Assembly (NCBI RefSeq): GCF_900101335.1
Contig: NZ_FNKA01000002.1
Location: forward strand, 62,001 to 126,000
Direction: 5' to 3'
DNA from: Quadrisphaera sp. DSM 44207
GTDB taxonomy: Bacteria; Actinomycetota; Actinomycetes; Actinomycetales; Quadrisphaeraceae
Length of the DNA: 64,000 nt
Shown here piece by piece: positions 45,401 through 52,191 of this stretch (position 1 is its first letter; every line of letters starts with the position of its first letter). The translations under genes were made by a program, and so were the position numbers. The notes beneath the pieces were generated by a model. The model did no database searches. It had not been told where the DNA came from and saw only the letters and a program-made list of their open reading frames with translations.

Positions 45401-45969
45401 TCGAGCTCCTGCGCGCCGCCCGCGCCGCGCTCCCGCAGGACGGCGCGGCGCTCGTGCAGCGCGCCGCCCGCAGCGACGCTCAGGCGTGGGCGCAGCGCTA
45501 CGGCACCGCGCGCGACGTCACGGGCCTGCCCGTCGAGCGCGACGTCCTGCGCCACCTCCCGGTGCCGGTCACCGTGCGCCTGGCCGACGGGGAGCCGCTG
45601 GCGCACCTCGTGCGCGTGCTCGCCGCGGCGGCGCTCGCGGGCGCCCCCGTGTCGGTCTCGGTGCCCCGGGCGCTGCCCGCCGGCCTGGCGGAGGCGATCG
45701 GCGCCGTCGCCCGCGAGGTCGCCGTCGAGGACGACGCCGCGTGGGCGCGCCGCGCCGCGGGCCTGGCGGGCGGGCGCGTGCGCCTGGTCGGCGGGTCGGT
45801 CGCCGACCTCGCGGCGGCCACGGGAGGCCGGCCGGACCTGGCCGTGTGGCCCGAGCCGGTGACCGAGTCCGGGCGCGTGGAGCTGCTGCCGTTCCTGCAC
45901 GAGCAGGCGGTGAGCATCACGGCGCACCGCTTCGGCACCCCGGACCACCTCAGCGACGGGCTGCTCTGA
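42481..45969 (+). CDS. putA: Bifunctional proline dehydrogenase / delta-1-pyrroline-5-carboxylate dehydrogenase PutA
   Basis: 1162 residues. Proline dehydrogenase barrel in the N-terminal half (SIKVSATVAPHSPW, IVLQAYLPDALPAMVRL, IKVRLVKGANLPMES, YKRVLDYAL); it oxidises proline with FAD. Aldehyde dehydrogenase domain (about 500-960) with PWNFPVAIPAGS, Glu732 in IAETSGKNAV and Cys766 in GHAGQKCSAASL; it oxidises glutamate semialdehyde to glutamate. A C-terminal domain of about 200 residues follows, as in long PutA forms. No DNA-binding ribbon-helix-helix domain at the N-terminus, so it is not a self-repressor. ATG preceded by GGGAG. Confidence 0.96.
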   Translation: MTDLAAQHRTGPESGPASAPDPAADLADEVVALVRRWLSEAAELPVERAAAQLAGLLRDPRGLDFAVGFVDGVVRPEDPRVGARALTALAADPPGFLPAPLRAAVRLGGRTAPLAPGVVVPAARRALRAMVGHLVVDASDARLGRAVRRIRREGVRLNVNLLGEAVLGRGEAARRLEGTHRLLARDDVDHVSIKVSATVAPHSPWAFDEAVAHVVEQLAPLFARAAVASPAKFVNLDMEEYKDLDLTIAAFTRLLDRPELAHLEAGIVLQAYLPDALPAMVRLQEWAAARRARGGAGIKVRLVKGANLPMESVEASLHGWPLATWRTKVDTDAHYKRVLDYALHPERVRNVRLGVAGHNLFDVAHAWLLAGRRGVRDAVEVEMLLGMAQAQAEVVRREVGGLLLYTPVVHPREFDVAIAYLVRRLEEGASSENFMSAVFDLDADADLLAREEARYRASLAALAAPARAVPARHRVPDRYAATGRPGPGRFVNTPDTDPAVAEHRAQVRELLARVPSSRLGVDVIEAARVGTAEELEEAVAATAAAAAAWGARSGAERAAVLRRVGQALEAARPQLLEVMAAEAGKTVDQGDPEVSEAVDFAHHYAELARELDDVDGAVPVPARLTLVTPPWNFPVAIPAGSVLAALAAGSAVVLKPAPPAQRCGAVLAGVLLEALADAGAPRDALRLVQVEEAALGRALVAHPAVDRVVLTGAYETAQLFRSFRPDLPLIAETSGKNAVIVTPSADLDLAVKDVVASAFGHAGQKCSAASLVVLVGSVARSRRFRSQLLDAVSSLTVAHPADPTAQMGPVIEPPSGKLLQGLTELGEGERWLVQPRALDGSGRLWSPGVRDGVRRGSWYHRTEVFGPVLGIMTAGTLDEAIEIVDDVDYGLTSGLHTRDRADLAPWLERVQAGNLYVNRGTTGAIVRRQPFGGWKRSGVGPGTKAGGPSTLVPLTSWAPARSTATAPVTHPAVLELLRAARAALPQDGAALVQRAARSDAQAWAQRYGTARDVTGLPVERDVLRHLPVPVTVRLADGEPLAHLVRVLAAAALAGAPVSVSVPRALPAGLAEAIGAVAREVAVEDDAAWARRAAGLAGGRVRLVGGSVADLAAATGGRPDLAVWPEPVTESGRVELLPFLHEQAVSITAHRFGTPDHLSDGLL

Positions 45970-45993
45970 GCCGCTCGCCCGGTCGTCCCGCCC

Positions 45994-46866
45994 TCAGTCG
46001 TCCTGGTCGGGGTCGCGCGCCTGCCCCGTCAGCCACGCGCGGTACAGCGCGGCGCTGTCGGCGACCGCCCGCTGCGCGCCGTCCGGCACGCCGACGCCCG
46101 GCCAGCCGCCGTGCAGGCGGTCGTAGGCCAGGCCGTCGAGGGCGGCGAGGAGCCGGTCGAGGTGGCGCTCCGGCATCGGCAGCAGCATCGGGTAGCTGCG
46201 CATGAACGACACTCGCCGGTCGCCCGGCAGCACCATGAGGGTGTCCCCGACGAGCAGCGCGCCGCGCCCTCCGGCGGCGCCGGCGACGTGCAGGACGGCG
46301 CTGCCGGCGAAGTGGCCCCCGCACCGCACGAGGGCGACGCCCGGCGCCACCTGCAGGACGTCGTCCCACCAGGTCACGGCGTCGTCGGGGCGCAGCACCC
46401 AGGCGGCGTCGCGGCGCGGGACCCACAGTGGCGCCCCGCGCCCGTCGGGGCGCGGGAAGCGGGTGCTCCACTCCACCACCACCCCGCACAGGTGCGGGTG
46501 GCTGCGCGCCACCCCCAGCAGCCCGCCGGTGTCGCGGACGAGCGCCACGGCCTCCTCGTCGAGGTAGCCCGGCGGGTCCCACAGCACCCCGCCGCGCGGG
46601 GTGGTCACGAGGAGCCCGCGGTGGCCGATGCCGAGGCTCGGGGTGACGGTCAGCTGGAGGATCCCCGGCTCGACCTCGCTCCACGACGTGCGGTGGCCCT
46701 CGGCGGCGAGCTCCGCCAGCGACGTCCACTCCTGCCCCGTGTCGGGCACGTACTGGCGGTCGTCGGTGCAGATGCGGCACGCCGCGGGCGGCTCCCGCGT
46801 GACGGGGTGCTGGTTGGCGCAGGTGCGGCAGATCCACGCCGTCCCCGCGGCGTTCGAGCGGCTCAT
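45994..46866 (-). CDS. MBL-fold protein with N-terminal zinc ribbon
   Basis: 290 residues from the ATG at 46866. A Cys4 zinc ribbon opens the protein (WICRTCANQH then AACRIC). The metallo-beta-lactamase fold follows with altered metal motif: ARSHPHLCGVVVEW instead of HxHxDH, then His in CGGHFAGSAVL and Asp in LLVGDTLMVLPG. It may bind one metal only, so enzyme activity is uncertain. It starts 7 bp after the following small gene's stop, forming a two-gene operon. Confidence 0.82.
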   Translation of the reverse strand: MSRSNAAGTAWICRTCANQHPVTREPPAACRICTDDRQYVPDTGQEWTSLAELAAEGHRTSWSEVEPGILQLTVTPSLGIGHRGLLVTTPRGGVLWDPPGYLDEEAVALVRDTGGLLGVARSHPHLCGVVVEWSTRFPRPDGRGAPLWVPRRDAAWVLRPDDAVTWWDDVLQVAPGVALVRCGGHFAGSAVLHVAGAAGGRGALLVGDTLMVLPGDRRVSFMRSYPMLLPMPERHLDRLLAALDGLAYDRLHGGWPGVGVPDGAQRAVADSAALYRAWLTGQARDPDQDD

Positions 46867-46873
46867 GCGGCGC

Positions 46874-47347
46874 TCACCCCGTGCCCGTGCCCGTGCCCGT
46901 GCCCGTGCCCGTGCCCGCGCCGGCGTCGTCGTCCTGCACCGCGGCCGTGAAGATCTCGGCGAACAGGTCGTCGGTGCGCCGCTGCAGGCGGGCCAGGTCG
47001 CCGCGGCGCGCGGAGCCGGAGCGCAGCTGCACCAGCCCGAGCGCGGACTGCAGCGAGTCGGCCGAGCGCACCCAGCCGCTCGCGCGCTCCTGCTCCTGTG
47101 GGCTGCTCGCGCCGGTCTCGGCGCGCACGGCCTGCTCGCGCAGCGCCGCGACGGTGCGGCGCAGGCGCTCCTCCTTCGTGTTGCCCGCCCGTGCGGCCAG
47201 CGCCCGCTCCAGCAGCTCGCGGCCCTGGCGCACGGCCTCCGGGTTGGCGGCGATCAGCGGCCCGACGTTGCGGACGGCCCTGGCCGCGCTCGGGCCGAGC
47301 GCGGAGGCGAGCTTGACGAGGGTCGGGACGATCGTCGGTGGTGCCAT
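46874..47347 (-). CDS. Hypothetical helical protein with Gly-Thr repeat tail
   Basis: 157 residues from the ATG at 47347. Nearly all alpha-helical (TIVPTLVKLASALGPSAARA, REQAVRAETGASSPQEQERA, RLQRRTDDLFAEIFTAAVQ), with no signal peptide or metal site. The C-terminus is an acidic DDDAGA followed by six Gly-Thr pairs encoded by a perfect hexanucleotide repeat. No family was recognised. It is first in an operon with the MBL-fold gene. Confidence 0.7.
   Translation of the reverse strand: MAPPTIVPTLVKLASALGPSAARAVRNVGPLIAANPEAVRQGRELLERALAARAGNTKEERLRRTVAALREQAVRAETGASSPQEQERASGWVRSADSLQSALGLVQLRSGSARRGDLARLQRRTDDLFAEIFTAAVQDDDAGAGTGTGTGTGTGTG
46881..46916. repeat. Hexanucleotide repeat (GTGCCC)6 within a coding region
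   Basis: Six perfect copies near the 3' end of the helical protein gene, encoding Gly-Thr pairs on the reverse strand. Copy changes would keep the frame. Confidence 0.95.
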
Positions 47348-47416
47348 GGCTCACTGTCCCTCGGCACCGGGCCCGGCCGCCAGCGTGCGCCGCAGCGCTC
47401 CCGCACCGGCTCCGCA

Positions 47417-47461
47417 CGCGCGTCGGCCGCGGCACCCCGAGGGTGCCGCGGCCGACGCGCG
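47417..47461 (-). terminator. Strong hairpin after the small Cys-rich gene
   Basis: A 21-bp perfect stem (47417-47437 with 47441-47461) and 3-base loop, 12 bp after the stop of the reverse-strand 60-residue gene. It may also insulate the next reverse-strand operon. Confidence 0.85.
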
Positions 47462-47472
47462 CGGTCGCCGGG

Positions 47473-47655
47473 TCAGGCGCGCGAGCGCGCCGTCTCGGGG
47501 AACTCGAGACCGCAGGAGCAGCGGTACCAGGTCAGGCCCGCGGTGGTGAAGGCCGCGGCGGCCGTGCCGTCGCAGCGGGAGAGGGTGCAGGGACGGGTGT
47601 CCCGAGACCGGGGGGACGGGATCGCCGTGCTCCGGGCCCAGGTGAGGGTGCTCAT
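47473..47655 (-). CDS. Small Cys-rich protein (possible zinc ribbon)
   Basis: 60 residues from the ATG at 47655, preceded by GAAGGTGACC. Two Cys pairs, CTLSRC and CSCG, about 20 residues apart could hold a zinc ion; between them lies AAAAFTTAGLTWYR. It has the look of small actinobacterial proteins with the ending TGLTWYRCSCG but no function is known. A 21-bp hairpin lies just downstream, which supports an expressed, separately terminated gene. Confidence 0.65.
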   Translation of the reverse strand: MSTLTWARSTAIPSPRSRDTRPCTLSRCDGTAAAAFTTAGLTWYRCSCGLEFPETARSRA

Positions 47656-47748
47656 GGTGGTCACCTTCGGAACGTGCGGGAGGACCCTGAAGTCAACACC
47701 GCGGCGCCCGCGGTGTTCCCGCGCTCCGGGCGTCCGTACTCTCGCGCG

Positions 47749-49128
47749 GTGGCGACCGGGCGGGGCGGGCTGGGCGCCTACGCGCGGGTGCTGCGGCACG
47801 GGCCCGCGCTGCGCCCGTTCGCGGCCGCGGTGGTCGCGCGCCTGCCGGTGTCGATGGCGCCGCTGGGGATGCTGCTGCTGGTGCAGGCCGAGCGCGGCTC
47901 CTACGCCCTCGCGGGCCTGGTCACGGGCGCCTTCGCCGCGGGGGCGGCCGTCGGCTCGCCGCTGTGGGGGCGCGCCATGGACCGCCTCGGGCAGGCGCGC
48001 GTGCTCGCCCCGGCGGTGGTCGCGAGCGCGGCGCTGCTCGCAGCGCTCGCGGTGGCCACCGGCACGCGCGCACCGGACGCGGTGCTCGTGGCCCTGGCGG
48101 GTGCCTCCGGCGCCTGCGGGCCGCCGATCAGCGCGGCCATGCGCGCCACCTGGCGCCTGGTGCTCGCCGACCCCGCGCTGCGCCGCGCCGGCTTCGCCCT
48201 CGACGCGGTCGCGGTGGAGACCGTCTTCGTCGCCGGCCCGCTGCTGCTCTCGCTGCTGCTCGTGACCACCCCGCCGCTCGCGCCGCTGCTCGTCACCGCC
48301 GGCCTGCTCGCGGGCGGCGGCCTGGCCTACAGCGCGACCGCCCCGGCGCGGCGGCGCCCCTCCCCGCCCGAGCCCGACCCCCATCCCGTGCCCGACTCGG
48401 TGCCCGAGCCCGAGCTCGCGTCCGACCCCGAGCCCGGTGCCGCGCCCGCTCCGGGCCGCCGCGCCGCGCTCGCGGTCGCGACCGCCGGGGTGCCGGCCGT
48501 GCTGGCGGTCAGCCTCGCGACGTCCGTGGGCTTCGGCGTCCTCGACACCTCCCTGGCGGCGACGGCCCGCGAGGTCCTCGGCGACGAGGGGCGCCTCGGC
48601 GTCCTGTTCGCCGCCATCGCGGGCGGCAGCGCGATCGGCGGGCTCGCGTACGGCGCCGCCCGCCACCCCGCGCACGAGCACCGGCGCCTGCCCGTGCTGC
48701 TCGGGGTCTTCGCGGCCGGGCTGGCGCCGCTGCCCGTCCTGCTCTCCGGCGGCGCGCCGCCGACCGGGGCCCTGCTGCCGCTGCTGTTCGTCGCGGGCCT
48801 GGCCATCGCGCCCAGCCTGATCGTCGGCCAGAACCTCGTCGACCGGTTCGCGCCGCAGGCCCGCAGGACCGAGGCGCAGGCGTGGCTGTCGACGACGTAC
48901 ACGGCCGGCGGCGCGGTCGGCGCGGCCCTCGCCGGCCTGCTCGTCGACGCGCTCGGGGTGCCGACGTCCTTCACCGGCGCCGTGGTGGCGCTGCTCGTCG
49001 CCGTCGCGGTCGCGGTCGGGGCGCAGCGGTCGTGGACGCGCCTCGACGACCGCGCACCCTCCGCACCGGCACCGGCACCGGCATCGGCACCGGCACCGGC
49101 ACCGGCCGTCGCCGACCGGGACCGCTGA
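47749..49128 (+). CDS. Major facilitator superfamily transporter
   Basis: 459 residues from a GTG at 47749. Twelve membrane helices in two halves with a Pro/Glu/Asp-rich loop (about 205-240) between. The first half has the motif GSPLWGRAMDRLGQARVLAP, an MFS motif A variant, and SGACGPPISAAMRATWRLVL; relatives are drug or metabolite exporters. The C-terminal tail is an Ala-Pro repeat from a hexanucleotide run (about 49063-49105). Substrate unknown. A hairpin follows the stop. Confidence 0.87.
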   Translation: MATGRGGLGAYARVLRHGPALRPFAAAVVARLPVSMAPLGMLLLVQAERGSYALAGLVTGAFAAGAAVGSPLWGRAMDRLGQARVLAPAVVASAALLAALAVATGTRAPDAVLVALAGASGACGPPISAAMRATWRLVLADPALRRAGFALDAVAVETVFVAGPLLLSLLLVTTPPLAPLLVTAGLLAGGGLAYSATAPARRRPSPPEPDPHPVPDSVPEPELASDPEPGAAPAPGRRAALAVATAGVPAVLAVSLATSVGFGVLDTSLAATAREVLGDEGRLGVLFAAIAGGSAIGGLAYGAARHPAHEHRRLPVLLGVFAAGLAPLPVLLSGGAPPTGALLPLLFVAGLAIAPSLIVGQNLVDRFAPQARRTEAQAWLSTTYTAGGAVGAALAGLLVDALGVPTSFTGAVVALLVAVAVAVGAQRSWTRLDDRAPSAPAPAPASAPAPAPAVADRDR

Positions 49129-49210
49129 GGCGTGCTGAGGGTGTTGCAGCGCGCCTCAGCACGTCTCAGCACGTCTCAGCACGTCTCAGCGCGCCTCAGC
49201 ACCTCTCAGC
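49124..49210. repeat. 10-bp repeats in two orientations, containing the MFS stop codon, with hairpin
   Basis: Two forward units (GCTGAGGCGT at 49124, GCTGAGGGTG at 49134) hold the MFS stop at 49126-49128. Six units in the opposite orientation (ACGTCTCAGC and variants) fill 49151-49210. CGTGCTGAGG (49131-49140) pairs perfectly with CCTCAGCACG (49154-49163), giving a 10-bp hairpin that can end transcription of the MFS gene. Confidence 0.88.
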
Positions 49211-49249
49211 GGCCGAGGATGCGCCGCAGCGTCCAGGCGTCGCGCACGA

Positions 49250-50221
49250 TCAGCGGCGCTCGAGGTCGGCCACGAGGCGCGCCGTGACGGGCGCGGCCAG
49301 GCCGTGCCGCGCCGCGGCCCGCAGCACCGCGCCGCCGAGCGCGTCGAGCTCGAGCGGGCGGCCCGCCTCGGCGTCGCGCTGCATGGACGAGCGCGTGGTG
49401 GCCGGGAGCGCGTCGAAGGTGCGCAGCACCCCGGCGGCGTCACCGGCCCCGCCCTCGGCGCGCGCGACGGCGGCGACCTCCTCGACGACCGCGACCAGGT
49501 CCTCGCGGCGCCGCTGGCGCACCTCGCCCGCCGGTGCCGCGGCGTGCGTGGTCAGCAGGGCGAGCGGGGCGAGGAAGGCGAGCTTGTCCCACAGCACGGC
49601 GGCCTCGCCCTCGCGCACCCGGACGTCGAGACCCGCGCTTCCCAGCGCCCGCGCCAGGCGCTCGACGCCCGGCGCGGCGGTCAGGTCGAGGGAGGCGAAG
49701 GGGCTCGCGTGGTGCACCTGCCCGGGTGCGGTGCGGGTGGACTCCACGCGGATCGCCGCGGGCGCCACCGTCGCGGCGGGGTAGCGCTCGCGCAGCACGG
49801 CGACGTGCTCGACGCCGTTGAGGAGGGGGACCAGCAGCGCGCCGTCCAGCACCGGCGCGGGCACCCGCTGCAGCGCGGCCTGCAGCGACGTCGCCTTGAC
49901 CGCGACCAGGCACGCGTCCACGGGGCGGTCGAGCACCTCGGCGGCGGCCACCGGCTGCGCGCGGTCCCCGAAGCGGGCGCTGGTGAGCCGGACGCCGTGC
50001 TCGCGCAGCGCGGACGCCGTCCCCGCGCCCGCCAGGCACACCACCTCGTGCCCGTCACCGGCCAGCAGCGCGGCGAGCAGCCCGCCCACCCCGCCGGGGC
50101 CCAGGACGGCGACGCGCAGGAGCGCGCCGCCCGCCGCCGCGCCCACCCGGCCCGCGCTCACCCGGCCCGCGCTCACCCGGCCCGCGCTCACCCGGCCCGC
50201 GCTCACCCGGCCCGCGCTCAC
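49250..50221 (-). CDS. Ketopantoate reductase-like (PanE/ApbA) protein
   Basis: Up to 323 residues. Rossmann motif LRVAVLGPGGVGGLLAALLA, then the PanE core ACLVAVKATSLQAALQ, VPLLNGVEHVAVLRERY and C-terminal VLWDKLAFLAPLALLTTHA with the family Lys and Asn. Whether it makes pantoate or acts on a sugar-derived keto acid is open, because it is coupled to a glycosidase. Five in-frame GTG codons, 15 bp apart, precede the core; the first (50221) overlaps the glycosidase stop. Extra N-terminal VSAGR repeats are the result. Confidence 0.88.
   Translation of the reverse strand: MSAGRVSAGRVSAGRVSAGRVSAGRVGAAAGGALLRVAVLGPGGVGGLLAALLAGDGHEVVCLAGAGTASALREHGVRLTSARFGDRAQPVAAAEVLDRPVDACLVAVKATSLQAALQRVPAPVLDGALLVPLLNGVEHVAVLRERYPAATVAPAAIRVESTRTAPGQVHHASPFASLDLTAAPGVERLARALGSAGLDVRVREGEAAVLWDKLAFLAPLALLTTHAAAPAGEVRQRRREDLVAVVEEVAAVARAEGGAGDAAGVLRTFDALPATTRSSMQRDAEAGRPLELDALGGAVLRAAARHGLAAPVTARLVADLERR
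50147..50221. repeat. 15-bp tandem repeat over a stop/start overlap
   Basis: Five perfect copies of GTGAGCGCGGGCCGG on the reverse strand. Each carries GTG followed by an overlapping TGA, so the coupled stop/start of the glycosidase and PanE-like genes is itself the repeated unit. Confidence 0.95.
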
Positions 50222-52146
50222 CCGGGCCGCCGCGGGCCCGGGCCGGTGACGACGTCGCGCAGCACCTCGACGGGCAGCTTCGGGCGCCGCTCGGCGTCCA
50301 GCAGGCCGTTGGCCTCCTGCAGGGTGTCGGTCAGCTGCGTGTAGCAGAAGCCGGCGAGCACGGGGGAGGCGCGCACGGCGTCGAGCAGGTCGCGCAGGCG
50401 CGCCTCGAAGTCCCGCGCGTCGGAGGCGGTGGAGTACCCCCACGTCGCCACCCCGGCCTGCCCGGGCTCGGCGTCCGCCTCCGGCTCCTCGCCACCGAGC
50501 ACGGGCATGAACCGGACGCCGCCGAACTCGGTGAGCACCACCGGCTGGCCGCGCTCGGCGCCGCCGGGCAGGCGGAGCACCCGGCCGGCCGGCTCTCCGC
50601 CGGCCAGCAGCTGCGCCACCGCCTCGCGGCTGCCGTACGCCTCCCGCAGCGCCTCCCCACGCTCGGCGTAGTCGTGCACGGTCCACAGGTCGGAGTCGGT
50701 GTGCTCCCACCCGTCGTTGCTGACCACCGGCCGGCTGGGGTCGAGCGCGCGGGTGAGCGCCGCCAGGCCGGTGGCGTAGGACTGCTGCGCGGGGTGCGTG
50801 GCGATGTGCTGCACGCCCCAGCTCTCGTTGATCGGCACCCACGTGACGACGCTGGGGTGGGAGGCGTCGCGGCGCACGAGGTCCATCCACTCGGTGGTCA
50901 GGCGCCGCACCGCCTCGGGGGAGAACGCGTAGGCGTTCGCCGTCTCGCCCCACACCAGGACGCCGAGGCGGTCGCACCAGTGCAGGAAGCGCGGGTCCTC
51001 CGCCTTCTGGTGCACCCGCACGGCGTTGAAGCCCAGCTCCTTGACCAGCTCCACCTCGCGGCGCAGCGCGGCCGCGCTGGGAGCCGCCAGGTGCGAGGTG
51101 GGCCAGTAGTTCTGCGCGAGCACCGAGCGCAGGTAGCAGGGCCGGCCGTTGAGCAGGAACGCGCCCCTCCCGGCGCCGGCGGTGCGCAGCCCGAGGTAGC
51201 TGGTGACGTCGTCCAGCACCTCGCCCCCGGCGGCGACGCCCGTGCCGCCGTCGCCGCTGGTGAGGACCACCCGGGCGTCGACCAGGCGCGGGTGGTCCGG
51301 GGACCACAGCAGCTGCTGCTCGCCCTGGCCGTTCTCCAGCGCGGGGACGCCGATCACCAGGCGGGCGCGCTGCTCGCCCACGCGCGCGGTCTGCTCGGCG
51401 AGGACGACCCCGTCCAGGTCCAGGCGCACGGTGACCCGCACCGGCTCGCGCGGCGCCGCGGTGAGGGTGACCTCGCATCCCACGGCGGCCCCCGGGACGT
51501 CCGGGGTCCACGCCAGGTGCTCCACGGCGAGCGCGGGCACGACCTCCAGCCACACCGGCTGCCAGATCCCCGAGGTGCGCAGGTACCAGATGTCGTGCGG
51601 GACGTCCTGCCAGTCCTGCTTGCCGCGCGGCTGCGTGACGTCGCGCGGGTCGTCCTCGGCGCGCACGACGAGCACGTGCTCGGTGCCCGGGTCCTCGGCG
51701 GGGTCGAGCACGTCCGTGACGTCCACCGACCAGGGCGTCTGCCCGCCCTCGTGGCCGCCGAGCAGGGCGCCGTCCAGCCAGGCGCGCGCGCGGTAGTCGA
51801 CGGCGCCGAAGCGCAGGAGCAGCCGGGAGCCGCGCTCGCGCAGGGCCCGCACGGCCTCGGGCCCGCCGGCGTCGGCCAGCCGCAGGCCGCGGCGGTACCA
51901 GAGCACCGGGTGCGGCCCGGGGTCGCCGACGCCCGAGAGCGGGGCCTCGGGCGGGTAGGGGACGGTGATGTCGCGGTCGAAGACGGTGCGGTCGGCCAGG
52001 TCGCGCTGGGCGTGCCACCGCTGGGCCAGGCCGGCGCGCTCGTCGTCGTGGGCGAACTGCCACGTGCCCGACAGGTCGCTCCACGCGTCGCGCAGGAGCT
52101 GCGGGCGGGGGTGGGTGCCGTCCTGGGCGCTGGCGCGAGCGGGCAC
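50218..52146 (-). CDS. Glycoside hydrolase family 2 enzyme
   Basis: 642 residues from a GTG with GAAGGAG upstream. Order: sugar-binding (jelly-roll) domain (about 20-205), immunoglobulin-like domain (about 205-320), TIM barrel (about 320-640). Acid/base Glu441 in PINESWG and nucleophile Glu540 in VVLTEFGG are kept. No signal peptide, so it is cytoplasmic and acts on imported glycosides; beta-galactoside, glucuronide or mannoside cannot be told apart here. It lies between the LacI gene and the PanE-like gene, all on one strand. Confidence 0.92.
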   Translation of the reverse strand: MPARASAQDGTHPRPQLLRDAWSDLSGTWQFAHDDERAGLAQRWHAQRDLADRTVFDRDITVPYPPEAPLSGVGDPGPHPVLWYRRGLRLADAGGPEAVRALRERGSRLLLRFGAVDYRARAWLDGALLGGHEGGQTPWSVDVTDVLDPAEDPGTEHVLVVRAEDDPRDVTQPRGKQDWQDVPHDIWYLRTSGIWQPVWLEVVPALAVEHLAWTPDVPGAAVGCEVTLTAAPREPVRVTVRLDLDGVVLAEQTARVGEQRARLVIGVPALENGQGEQQLLWSPDHPRLVDARVVLTSGDGGTGVAAGGEVLDDVTSYLGLRTAGAGRGAFLLNGRPCYLRSVLAQNYWPTSHLAAPSAAALRREVELVKELGFNAVRVHQKAEDPRFLHWCDRLGVLVWGETANAYAFSPEAVRRLTTEWMDLVRRDASHPSVVTWVPINESWGVQHIATHPAQQSYATGLAALTRALDPSRPVVSNDGWEHTDSDLWTVHDYAERGEALREAYGSREAVAQLLAGGEPAGRVLRLPGGAERGQPVVLTEFGGVRFMPVLGGEEPEADAEPGQAGVATWGYSTASDARDFEARLRDLLDAVRASPVLAGFCYTQLTDTLQEANGLLDAERRPKLPVEVLRDVVTGPGPRRPG

Positions 52147-52191
52147 GCGGGAACTCCTTCGGGAGGGGCGGGCGGACGAAGGGGGGAGCGC

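Noticed and set aside
42433-45948. 1171-codon reverse frame opposite putA
   Set aside because: Mirror of the putA reading frame; His/Gln/Arg/Gly-rich translation, no domain.
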